From the NCBI GenBank assembly GCA_003641425.1, contig QNAH01000163.1, positions 1-6,557 on the forward strand: 6,557 nt of DNA, in the 5' to 3' direction. The stretch comes from Candidatus Zixiibacteriota bacterium (GTDB lineage: Bacteria; Zixibacteria; MSB-5A5; GN15; PGXB01). Under the pieces are notes generated by a model. The model had not been told where the DNA came from and ran no database searches. It worked only from the letters and a program-made list of their open reading frames with translations. A program made the translations under genes and the position numbers. Below, one piece after another: positions 1 to 6,197 of the stretch (its first letter is position 1; each line of letters begins with the position of its first letter).

Positions 1-1055
1 GGCAATATAAAAGCAAACAGGGCGCCGAGGATAAGAAGCGCCAGAGTATCACGCCCGGGCGCCGAATCCATACGATTGATAAAATTCGAATTTATTATAT
101 TTTCAAGGACATTTGCCGTTTTTTCAGTAGCCTGAAGATTATCCGAAACAGGGGTCGCATAATAGTCGGTAATAAATTCCGAGGAAACGGAAATGATGGC
201 CAATTTTCCTTTAATATTTGCGGCATTGTATCTTTCATTGAGGATATCCGAGGCGGATACGCGCGAAAATGATTTTCCCGCTTTATTGTAATTGATAAAC
301 ATTTCGCCGCGTTCATTAGTCGGGATTTTTTTGTTTCCCAAATTGACGCCGCTTCCGCCATCGATGACCATTGAAGATGGCTGAATGCCCAGATAATTGG
401 CAGATGCCATCAGGGCCAAGGACGGGTAATAATATCCTTCATAGTATGCAAAGAGCGGTTCCCAGCGTATCTTTCTGTCCTTATCGTACACATTGTATTT
501 AAATCCCAGGCCGGCGGCGTATTCGCAGATGGGATCCGGGGGAAGAAATACTTTATGTGTCTGAAGACTTGAATTTTCGTCAAGAATGCCCAGGTCCGAG
601 TTGACCTGCATGGATGATTTGTATAGATATTTGGGGGTGGAGATCTTATTTTTCATGAATTCGGACGGGCTCAATTCATATGGGACTATAACATTCTGCA
701 TCCAGGACATCTGTCCGGCCAGGATTTCGGTGTAACCCGAGGTATCTTCATTGATATCCGGGTCGAAGTACAAGTCCAGAAGGACAGTCTTGGGTTCCCC
801 GTGTCCGACTGCGGCAAGCAGGTCGGCAATTCTGTCACGGTGCCACGGCCAATCCCCGAACTCGTCGAGAGTTTTGTCGTCAATATCAATCATAATAATT
901 TTCGAGGAGAAGTTTTCTTCCCCCCGGAAAGAATACATCATATCCTGGACTTTCCACTCAAGCCGGACCATGGGGGAGAAGTTATTGATATACAGGGCGA
1001 CAACAAACAATGATACCAGAAAGCAGAGCACATATGAAGAATATTTCTTAAGCAT
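1..1055 (-). CDS. CHASE2-domain transmembrane sensor protein (C-terminus beyond window)
   Basis: An open frame of 351 codons runs from an ATG at 1055 to the left edge with no stop. The N-terminus is a membrane anchor (about residues 8-26, hydrophobic after MLKK). A CHASE2 extracytoplasmic sensor domain follows, about residues 30-328. It shows the early KIIMIDIDDKTLDEFGDWPW block (52-71), a VLLDLYF strand (91-97), a YYPSLALMA block (209-217), the PTNERGEMFINY strand (245-256), and the late block GKLAIISVSSEFITDYYATP (283-302) leading into ENIINSNFINR. A second hydrophobic segment starts near 337 (TLALLILGALFAFIL) and is cut by the edge. CHASE2 proteins usually continue with further membrane helices and then a nucleotide cyclase, histidine kinase or Ser/Thr kinase domain; which one applies here cannot be seen. 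The start is well set: AAGGGG overlaps the upstream gene's stop codon, 6 nt before the ATG. It is the third gene of the FHA-phosphoesterase operon. The sensed ligand is unknown. Confidence 0.88.
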   Translation of the reverse strand, partial: MLKKYSSYVLCFLVSLFVVALYINNFSPMVRLEWKVQDMMYSFRGEENFSSKIIMIDIDDKTLDEFGDWPWHRDRIADLLAAVGHGEPKTVLLDLYFDPDINEDTSGYTEILAGQMSWMQNVIVPYELSPSEFMKNKISTPKYLYKSSMQVNSDLGILDENSSLQTHKVFLPPDPICEYAAGLGFKYNVYDKDRKIRWEPLFAYYEGYYYPSLALMASANYLGIQPSSMVIDGGSGVNLGNKKIPTNERGEMFINYNKAGKSFSRVSASDILNERYNAANIKGKLAIISVSSEFITDYYATPVSDNLQATEKTANVLENIINSNFINRMDSAPGRDTLALLILGALFAFIL

Positions 1056-1065
1056 TTCTAACCCC

Positions 1066-1794
1066 TTAAGCTCCCACAGCCAGTCGTTCTATCAAGAAAT
1101 CGGGGAGCTTTGCCTTTCGCATTTTATCCTGAGTCTTGTTAATATCATATTCAACACGACGGTATATTATCGAATTGGTATCGGTGTCTGCAATGACATA
1201 GCACGCTCTCGGATCATTGTCACGCGGCTGTCCGACCGAGCCGATATTGATAATATATCTGTAACCCCGGTTATATTCCATCTCTGGTTTGAAATGTTGG
1301 GTAATATAACCTTCGGGATCCTTTTCAAAATATGTCGGGCTATGGGAGTGGCCGACAAAACAAAAGGTCTGGGAGAATTTCTCGAAATGATCTTCGGCCT
1401 GATCGATGCTGAGAATATAACGCCATTTTTCAGGTTCGGTGGGCGACGAGTGAACCAGGTAGTAGTCAAGAAAGACCGCATCCATATCGAAATCCGCAAG
1501 CAATCGGACCGATTTTGGTTTGAGTTTGGTCTGAGTCCAGTCCATAGATGCCTTTGCCATCTGATTGAAGTTTTCGATCGATTCAAGGCCCATGGCGGCG
1601 AAATCGTGATTCCCCAGCAACTTGATATCGCAGTGATTGGAAATCAACTTGACACATTCATTGGGATTGCAGCCGTATCCGACAGCATCACCCAAAAAAT
1701 GGATTTTTTCCGCCCCCTGCTTTTCTATATCTCGAAGGACATTTTCCAACGCTTCCAAGTTACCATGCACATCCGATATCAGGGCAATCTTCAT
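1066..1794 (-). CDS. ApaH/PP2A-like calcineurin-type metallophosphoesterase
   Basis: This 242-residue protein is a complete small metallophosphoesterase of the YfcE/ApaH-PP2A-like type. The metal-binding signatures appear in order: SDVHGN with D8 and H10, GDAVGYG with D36, GNHD with N62 and H63, H115 in VHSSP, and GHSHSP with H149 and H151. The conserved NIGSVGQPRD strand (183-192) follows. All expected ligands are present, so an active dinuclear metal centre in the cytoplasm is likely. The family includes protein phosphatases, dinucleoside polyphosphatases and phosphodiesterases, and the substrate cannot be read from sequence. The gene starts 3 nt after the FHA gene's stop. Its ribosome binding site GAAGGA (1804-1809) lies in the last codons of that gene, so the two are probably translationally coupled. 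Sitting between a phosphothreonine-binding protein and a membrane sensor makes a signalling role, as protein phosphatase or nucleotide phosphodiesterase, more plausible than housekeeping; that is inference. Confidence 0.9.
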   Translation of the reverse strand: MKIALISDVHGNLEALENVLRDIEKQGAEKIHFLGDAVGYGCNPNECVKLISNHCDIKLLGNHDFAAMGLESIENFNQMAKASMDWTQTKLKPKSVRLLADFDMDAVFLDYYLVHSSPTEPEKWRYILSIDQAEDHFEKFSQTFCFVGHSHSPTYFEKDPEGYITQHFKPEMEYNRGYRYIINIGSVGQPRDNDPRACYVIADTDTNSIIYRRVEYDINKTQDKMRKAKLPDFLIERLAVGA

Positions 1795-1797
1795 CAG

Positions 1798-2487
1798 TTA
1801 TCGTCCTTCTACAAAAGTGAATACCGTTTTACCGACCTGAATAAGGTCTCCGTTTTTAAGGTTTTGACGGTTGATCGGTTCGCCGTTGACCCGGGTTTTG
1901 CCCCTACGTCCCAGGTTGACGATTGTAAACTGATCATGTTCCTTGACGATCTTGGCCTGAATTCCTGAAAGCAAAAATCCCTTAGCATGGACATGGACGA
2001 ATTTCGCCTTGCCGATGGTGGTGACATTGTGGTCGATCTGGTATTCGGAGAAATCGCTGTTTTCCTCGCCGAGAAGGACCGAACCGCCCATCTGCTGGAT
2101 CAGCTCTTTTTCATACTGGTCGCGCTTGATCAATTCTTTCTGCTTTTTTGTTTTCAGGACCATGGTTCCGTCGAGGTGCGCTCCCGTATCCTCGTGCTGG
2201 ACCTGGCTGCGGTAGGTCAGGGAGAATTTCCCGATGGTGATAACATCATTGTCGCGCAGGATCTCTTCGCCCACCTTGCGATTATTGACAAAGGTTCCGT
2301 TCAAGGATTCGTTGTCGATAATCACGGCGGCGTTGTCGTTAAATTCGATCTGCGCGTGTTTTCGGGAGACACCCCGGTTATCAAGAACAATATCATTGTC
2401 GGAGGTGCGGCCGATTGTCATTCTCTTTTTTTCCGAGACCACCCTCTCGATTACCTTGTCCTCGTATTTCACAATGATTTCCGGCAT
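1798..2487 (-). CDS. Double-FHA-domain protein, second FHA degenerate
   Basis: This 229-residue soluble protein carries two forkhead-associated domains. The first (about residues 5-95) is canonical: IGR at 25-27, SRKHAQIEF at 41-49 and LNGTFVNN at 62-69, with the usual phosphothreonine-contacting residues R27, S41, R42 and N63. A linker with a charged, helix-like stretch (112-131) leads to a second FHA fold (about 148-228). There the key arginine is lysine (K160), the SRxH motif reads SGIQ (174-177), and only the VNG turn with N201 is kept, so phosphopeptide binding there is doubtful. The linker contains DGTMVL with T108, a possible phosphorylation site. FHA domains read phosphothreonine in signalling proteins, so a Ser/Thr kinase somewhere in the cell is implied. 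The start is firm: AAAGGAGT (2493-2500) precedes the ATG at good spacing. It is the first gene of a three-gene operon with a phosphoesterase and a CHASE2 sensor. Confidence 0.92.
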   Translation of the reverse strand: MPEIIVKYEDKVIERVVSEKKRMTIGRTSDNDIVLDNRGVSRKHAQIEFNDNAAVIIDNESLNGTFVNNRKVGEEILRDNDVITIGKFSLTYRSQVQHEDTGAHLDGTMVLKTKKQKELIKRDQYEKELIQQMGGSVLLGEENSDFSEYQIDHNVTTIGKAKFVHVHAKGFLLSGIQAKIVKEHDQFTIVNLGRRGKTRVNGEPINRQNLKNGDLIQVGKTVFTFVEGR

Positions 2488-2516
2488 ACGGGACTCCTTT
2501 CAAAATATACGCTATT

Positions 2517-2580
2517 CTTATATTTGATTTCGATTTATTGACTTTTTCACAATCATACACTATCACTTGCCATAGCTTAA
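2517..2580 (-). promoter_or_regulatory. Possible promoter(s) of the FHA operon
   Basis: On the minus strand two fair -10 hexamers precede the FHA gene. TATGAT (2557-2552) has a weak TTAAGC 17 bp upstream (2580-2575). TATAAG (2522-2517) has no good -35 at normal spacing. Either would give a short leader ending at the strong AAAGGAGT ribosome binding site. An operon promoter must lie in or near this 114-bp divergent region, but the exact element is uncertain. Confidence 0.25.
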
Positions 2581-2595
2581 TGGCTTAATTATATT
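2567..2595 (+). promoter_or_regulatory. Predicted sigma70-type promoter of dusB (leaderless)
   Basis: TTGCCA (2567-2572) and TATATT (2590-2595) are separated by exactly 17 bp. The -10 hexamer ends 6 bp before the dusB ATG at 2602, so transcription would begin at or within a base or so of the A of the ATG. A second, weaker pair lies upstream, TTGACT (2538-2543) and TATCAC (2561-2566), also 17 bp apart, and would give a leader of roughly 30 nt. No Shine-Dalgarno-like sequence precedes the ATG in either case. Confidence 0.55.
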
Positions 2596-2601
2596 GTCGG
2601 C

Positions 2602-3585
2602 ATGGATATTGGAAACTTGACCATCAAGGGGCGGCTGTTTTTGGCCCCGCTGGCCGGTATTTCCAACCGCCCCTTCAGGTTGCTGGCGCGCCGATACGGC
2701 GCCGCTTTGTGTTACACGGAGATGGCCTCGGCCGATGCCATTTTTATGAAACAGGAAAAAACCATCCGGATGATCGATATCACCCCGGATGAGCACCCGA
2801 TCGGTGTCCAATTATTCGGCTCAAAGCCCGAATATATGGTCACAGCGGTCAAAAAGGTGGCAGAATATGAGCCGGATTTAATTGACCTAAATTTGGGCTG
2901 TCCGGTCAAAAAGGTGGTCAAAAAGAACGGTGGCGCGGCCATATTAAAAGATCTCAAGCTTGCCGAAGAGCTGATGGCGGCGGCGGTCGAAAATTCCACA
3001 ATCCCTGTAACTATAAAAATGAGAACAGGATGGGATGCCAAATCTGATGTATTTCTTGAAGTCGGAAAGCTGGCCGAAAAACTTGGGGTGGCCGCCATTA
3101 CTCTTCATCCCAGAAGCCGGTCGCAGAATTACGGCGACAGCCCGGACTGGTCGAAAATTACCCGATTGAAAGAAGAGGTCGGCATTCCGGTGATCGGTAA
3201 TGGCGATGTGAAGAGTCCGGAAGACGCCAAAAGGATGTTTGTCGAGACCGGGTGTGATGCCATTATGATTGGCAGGGCGGCGATGAAGGACCCGACTATT
3301 TTCAGCCGGATAAATCATTATCTCGACCGGGGAAGATATTTGCCGGATTTGACTGATGAAGAAAAAATCATACTGGCTCTGGAGCACTCAAAAATGATGA
3401 TCGACCGATTCGGTGAAAAAAACGGTTCGAAGATGATGCGTAAGCATCTTTCATGGTATTCCAAGGGATTCCAGGGCGGGGCGCATCTGCGCCGGCAACT
3501 TAAAACAGTCAATTCGCTGGGTGATATCAAGGCGCTTTTTGATGATTATCTGTCAGGAAATTTTAGCTCCGATCACGCAAGTTAA
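2602..3585 (+). CDS. dusB: tRNA-dihydrouridine synthase, DusB type
   Basis: This 327-residue protein is a full-length FMN-dependent tRNA-dihydrouridine synthase, which reduces uridines in the D-loop of tRNA with NAD(P)H in the cytoplasm. The N-terminus (GNLTIKGRLFLAPLAGISNRPFR) matches the usual DusB opening and fixes the start at this ATG; the frame upstream meets a stop at 2578. The catalytic cysteine is C100 in the LNLGCP motif, followed by KKNGGAAIL. FMN/tRNA-site residues are visible as TIKMRTGW (137-144, K139), LHPRSR (168-173, H169), IGNGDV (198-203) and IGRAAM (223-228). The more usual HGRTR motif is HPRSR here, a conservative family variant that keeps the histidine and both arginines. 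The C-terminal helical tRNA-binding part (about 248-320) is present. DusB is the best fit; a general Dus assignment is nearly certain. The start has no ribosome binding site, while a promoter -10 lies 6 bp upstream. The gene diverges from the FHA operon. Confidence 0.95.
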   Translation: MDIGNLTIKGRLFLAPLAGISNRPFRLLARRYGAALCYTEMASADAIFMKQEKTIRMIDITPDEHPIGVQLFGSKPEYMVTAVKKVAEYEPDLIDLNLGCPVKKVVKKNGGAAILKDLKLAEELMAAAVENSTIPVTIKMRTGWDAKSDVFLEVGKLAEKLGVAAITLHPRSRSQNYGDSPDWSKITRLKEEVGIPVIGNGDVKSPEDAKRMFVETGCDAIMIGRAAMKDPTIFSRINHYLDRGRYLPDLTDEEKIILALEHSKMMIDRFGEKNGSKMMRKHLSWYSKGFQGGAHLRRQLKTVNSLGDIKALFDDYLSGNFSSDHAS

Positions 3586-3611
3586 ATTGAGGTAATGAAT
3601 TAAAAAAAGAA

Positions 3612-3640
3612 TTGAAACTATCGGCCGCCGTTATTATATT
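3612..3640 (+). promoter_or_regulatory. Predicted sigma70-type promoter of etfA
   Basis: TTGAAA (3612-3617) and TATATT (3635-3640) are separated by 17 bp, and the -10 hexamer is identical to that of the dusB promoter. Transcription would start near 3647, giving a leader of about 67 nt that ends in the GGGAG ribosome binding site (3704-3708). No terminator hairpin is seen between dusB and this site, so read-through from dusB may also contribute. Confidence 0.55.
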
Positions 3641-3713
3641 CAATAAATTTGAAGAATATGATTGTATCGAACGGTCTGAAAATAAAGCAATTTGATTATA
3701 GAAGGGAGAAGCA

Positions 3714-4679
3714 ATGGCCATAAAAGTCCTGGCAATTGCCGAACAGAAGGATGGTAAACTCTCTAATGTAAGTTTTGAACTGATCTCGGTTGCGAAGAAG
3801 GTCGGCGGCGAATTGATGACGGCCTGTCTGGCGGAATCGGCCGATGGAATAGCAGGTGAACTGGCCTCTCATGGCGGCGGCAAAGTCCTGGCGGTTTCGG
3901 GTCCGGCTCTCAAATATTACAACGATGAATCGTATGCCAGGGTGATCAGCGGTCTGATCGAGAAATATCAGCCGCAACTGGTCGTCGGCCCGGCCACATT
4001 TTACGGCAAGGCGTTGCTGGCCCGGCTGGCGGCGATGAACGACGGCGCTATGGCCTCTGATATAACAGGAATTAAAGCCGATGGCGATGTGGTGACAGTG
4101 ACCCGACCGGCATACGGCGGAAACGTCATTGTTGATTTGAGCCAGAATGACGGCGGCAAAATATTCTTCATTACGGTGCGTCCGAAAGTATTCGAGGAAT
4201 CCGGCGACGGTGACGGCGAAGTCGTGACCGAGACGGTGGATGTATCGGCGACCAGTTCCCGGAGTACTGTCAAAGAGATGATTACTGAGGTGGGGACATC
4301 GGTCAATCTTAACGAGGCGGATATTATTGTTGCGGCCGGGCGCGGAATCCGCGGACCGGAGAATCTTGAGTTGATCCGGAAACTGGCCGATTCGCTCGGG
4401 GCGGCTCTTGGCGCCTCGCGGGCGATTGTGGATGCCGAATGGATCGAATACCGTCATCAAGTGGGGCAGACCGGAAAGACGGTTAACCCCAAGCTTTATT
4501 TTGCGGTGGGAATCTCGGGCGCCATTCAGCATCTGGTCGGTATGCAGACATCGAAGACGATCGTGGCGATCAACCGGGACAAAGATGCGCCGATTTTCAA
4601 TATTGCCAGCTTTGGTATTATCGGCGATCTTTTTGAGGTGGTTCCGGCTCTTACGGCAAAATTCGAAGCCAATAAATAA
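3714..4679 (+). CDS. etfA: Electron transfer flavoprotein subunit alpha
   Basis: This 321-residue protein is a complete ETF alpha subunit. The alpha/beta heterodimer carries electrons between flavin dehydrogenases (for example acyl-CoA dehydrogenases) and an ETF:quinone oxidoreductase or a bifurcating partner. The N-terminal half (about 1-190) is the ETF alpha/beta fold, with VGPATFYGKALLARLAA near 91-107 and the RPAYGGN motif at 131-137. The C-terminal FAD domain is typical: AGRGIRGPENL (208-218), GASRA (233-237), HQVGQTGKTVNPKLYFAVGI (248-267), SGAIQHLVGM (268-277), and INRDKDAPIFNIASFGIIGD (286-305). The start is supported by GGGAG 5 nt upstream of the ATG. Unlike the common etfB-etfA operon, no etfB lies next to it: dusB is upstream and a terminator plus a convergent cytochrome gene is downstream. 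The beta subunit must be encoded elsewhere. Whether this is a bifurcating ETF cannot be decided from the alpha subunit alone. Confidence 0.95.
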   Translation: MAIKVLAIAEQKDGKLSNVSFELISVAKKVGGELMTACLAESADGIAGELASHGGGKVLAVSGPALKYYNDESYARVISGLIEKYQPQLVVGPATFYGKALLARLAAMNDGAMASDITGIKADGDVVTVTRPAYGGNVIVDLSQNDGGKIFFITVRPKVFEESGDGDGEVVTETVDVSATSSRSTVKEMITEVGTSVNLNEADIIVAAGRGIRGPENLELIRKLADSLGAALGASRAIVDAEWIEYRHQVGQTGKTVNPKLYFAVGISGAIQHLVGMQTSKTIVAINRDKDAPIFNIASFGIIGDLFEVVPALTAKFEANK

Positions 4680-4693
4680 CATTGAATAAATGC

Positions 4694-4726
4694 AAAAAAG
4701 CCCCGCCTTTGTGCAGGGCTTTTTTT
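4694..4726. terminator. Bidirectional intrinsic terminator between convergent genes
   Basis: Six A residues (4694-4699) precede GCCC (4700-4703), and GGGC (4716-4719) is followed by seven T residues (4720-4726). The stem extends inward by G4705-C4714 and C4706-G4713 across one C/A mismatch, leaving a 6-nt loop; A-T pairs can extend it outward. The T tract downstream and A tract upstream make it usable for etfA on the plus strand and for the cytochrome gene on the minus strand, whose stop codons lie 14 and 16 bp away. Confidence 0.88.
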
Positions 4727-4742
4727 ATGCCTTCAAAGCCGG

Positions 4743-5822
4743 TTATTTTGCCGTGGTATTCAGGAAAGTGATCGAGCTTGTGATCAGTCCCATGGCGTAA
4801 CTCCAGTTATGCATTCCACGGCTTCTGTCGGCGGTCAGGTAGAGATAATTATATAATGCTCCGACAGAATCGGGATCAGCTATGACACCGTATGCGGGGT
4901 CCGGCAGAAAGGTCGAATCATCAAGCATACCCGTACTTATTAATTTCGTTCTCAGAGCATTGAGCGTGATATCGAAGATGCTCTGTTTGGCGGCAATGGT
5001 AGCATCACTGTACTCATCATCGCCGGTATGGCATACGTTACACCCTTCTTCGACGGCGCGCCCGTTGCCATCACGGATATTGAGACTGTGGCCGCCGAGG
5101 GCGAAGCCTTCATCATAGTCCTGATGACAGCCGACACACCCCTCGGAGACGACATCATTATGATCGCTTTCGTAGGTATAGGTAGTGTATTCGTAGCCGT
5201 TGGCTCCCAAAAACATGTCCGCCTCATGAGCGGCATGCAGAACCTCGGTCAGCCGTTCATCATTTATCTGGAGACTATAGACCCAATTGATCATATCATA
5301 CGTGGAACGGTGACAATTGGCGCAAATGTTGGATCGGCCGCGGGTGCCGTAATCGAACGTTTGTCCTCCCGCCAGGATAACTGCGGAAGTGTCTCGGAGA
5401 GAAAAATTCCAGGTTGAATCGGGGAGTTGAAGGGTATGAGGTTGATGGCAGGTGTAACACCCCAGTTCGAAAGGATAGCCGCTGGTATCGGGATCATTGT
5501 CGAGCCAGGAGACAAAACCATCCATGGTGTGACACTCGGGACCGCAATACAGTGCTGTCTGACCAAATAGTGTATCATCATAGAACACGGTGTCGGAATG
5601 ACCCGAGTATTCCCACTGGCGGATTGCGGCCATGACCTCAAAATCATCATCGGAATGGCAATATTCGACACAGGTGCTGTCTCTTACAATAAGAGTAACT
5701 TCAATGCTGTCCCTGGTCTCATTTGTGACCAGTTCGTCACAGCCGGGTAATATTCCAATTGCCGCAATCCCGGCGGCGATAGTAATGAAAACCAAAGCTT
5801 TTATTCTTTTCATGTCCTGCAT
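4743..5822 (-). CDS. Multiheme c-type cytochrome lipoprotein (six heme-binding motifs)
   Basis: This 359-residue protein is an exported multiheme cytochrome c. The N-terminus has KRIK, a hydrophobic core (about 9-25) and a lipobox-like LPGC with C28, so a lipid-anchored form is likely; the residue after C28 is Asp. Six heme attachment motifs are visible: C51-C55-H56 and C93-C97-H98 with three residues between the cysteines, and C122-C125-H126, C167-C170-H171, C229-C232-H233 and C261-C264-H265 of the normal CXXCH type. Other histidines (H75, H129, H196, H199, H221, H245, H338) could be distal ligands. The GANGYEY block (206-212) before the fifth heme and the late GMHNWSYAMGLI block (336-347) resemble multiheme cytochromes of anaerobic respiratory chains. 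It probably carries electrons outside the cytoplasmic membrane; the partner is unknown. Translation could begin at Met1 (5822) or Met4 (5813): neither has a well-placed ribosome binding site. No maturation genes or other redox partner lie beside it. Confidence 0.87.
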   Translation of the reverse strand: MQDMKRIKALVFITIAAGIAAIGILPGCDELVTNETRDSIEVTLIVRDSTCVEYCHSDDDFEVMAAIRQWEYSGHSDTVFYDDTLFGQTALYCGPECHTMDGFVSWLDNDPDTSGYPFELGCYTCHQPHTLQLPDSTWNFSLRDTSAVILAGGQTFDYGTRGRSNICANCHRSTYDMINWVYSLQINDERLTEVLHAAHEADMFLGANGYEYTTYTYESDHNDVVSEGCVGCHQDYDEGFALGGHSLNIRDGNGRAVEEGCNVCHTGDDEYSDATIAAKQSIFDITLNALRTKLISTGMLDDSTFLPDPAYGVIADPDSVGALYNYLYLTADRSRGMHNWSYAMGLITSSITFLNTTAK

Positions 5823-5850
5823 TTCCCCGAATTAGAATTTTTATATTCTT

Positions 5851-5880
5851 ATAGTAATACCGCTACTGACTGTTTGTCAA
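5851..5880 (-). promoter_or_regulatory. Predicted promoter of the multiheme cytochrome gene
   Basis: On the minus strand a perfect -35 hexamer TTGACA (5880-5875) is followed after 18 bp by TACTAT (5856-5851). Transcription would start near 5844, giving a leader of about 22 nt before the first ATG at 5822. TATAAG (5853-5848) overlaps the -10 but at a poor spacing of 21 bp. No operator-like dyad was seen next to it. Confidence 0.5.
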
Positions 5881-5984
5881 ATGATTTAACTTCTTATACA
5901 GTTTTTGGGGTAGAAATTGCCTTAAATATTATATTGGATACAACAGGATACAGATTCGTCAATTTGATATGATGAATTAAAAGG

Positions 5985-6031
5985 TGCGGAAAACCGCGGT
6001 CTCCGGGCGTTTTTCCGGAACCGGCCGGAAG
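5985..6031. repeat. GC-rich nested palindromes (hairpin-forming element)
   Basis: Within AT-rich surroundings, GCGG-AAAA-CCGC (5986-5997) forms one short hairpin. TTCCGG (6013-6018) pairs with CCGGAA (6025-6030) around a 6-nt loop to form a second. The second contains two adjacent 8-bp palindromes, TTCCGGAA (6013-6020) and CCGGCCGG (6021-6028). CGGAAAA (5987-5993) can instead pair with TTTTCCG (6011-6017), which would exclude both hairpins. No T tract follows, so it is not a plain terminator. It may be a structured leader, a REP-like repeat or a protein-binding site. Confidence 0.45.
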
Positions 6032-6077
6032 TTGGGGTGTTAAAATAAGTTGAGGGGATAATATTTCGCGTTTATAC

Positions 6078-6105
6078 TTGACTTAGACCGGAAATTTACT
6101 ATTTT
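6078..6105 (+). promoter_or_regulatory. Possible promoter of the propeller-protein gene
   Basis: TTGACT (6078-6083) and TATTTT (6100-6105) are 16 bp apart on the plus strand and would start transcription near 6112, about 134 nt before the GTG. Alternatives of similar quality are TTGATA (6136-6141) with TATTGT (6160-6165) at 18 bp, and TTGCCT (5917-5922) with TACAAC (5939-5944) at 16 bp. None is convincing alone. All would place the hairpin at 6198-6227 inside the leader RNA. Confidence 0.3.
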
Positions 6106-6197
6106 TGACCTCTGGAGGTGCTGCCTAAAGAAGTATTGATAAGGATAAAACTAACATTTTATTGTTGATTATATTTGAATGATGTCAAGTATTATTG

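Noticed and set aside
95..361. 88-codon minus-strand frame
   Set aside because: It overlaps, in another frame, the 351-codon CHASE2 coding frame that is supported by domain motifs.
751..1968. 405-codon plus-strand open frame
   Set aside because: It lies antisense to the CHASE2, phosphoesterase and FHA genes, crosses three real gene boundaries, has no recognisable domain and reads as a shadow frame.
1987..2541. 184-codon plus-strand open frame
   Set aside because: It is antisense to the FHA gene, in which both FHA folds are clear, and it has no ribosome binding site or family motif.
3696..4682. 328-codon minus-strand open frame
   Set aside because: It is the near-complete antisense of etfA, whose family motifs are unambiguous. 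The shadow protein is rich in Arg/His and shows no domain.
5028..5417. 129-codon plus-strand frame inside the cytochrome region
   Set aside because: It is antisense to the multiheme cytochrome, whose heme motifs and lipobox fix the real frame.
5953..6031. Small coding gene around the GC-rich patch
   Set aside because: Plus-strand ATGs nearby stop within a few codons, and no frame on either strand has a start with a good ribosome binding site and a plausible length.
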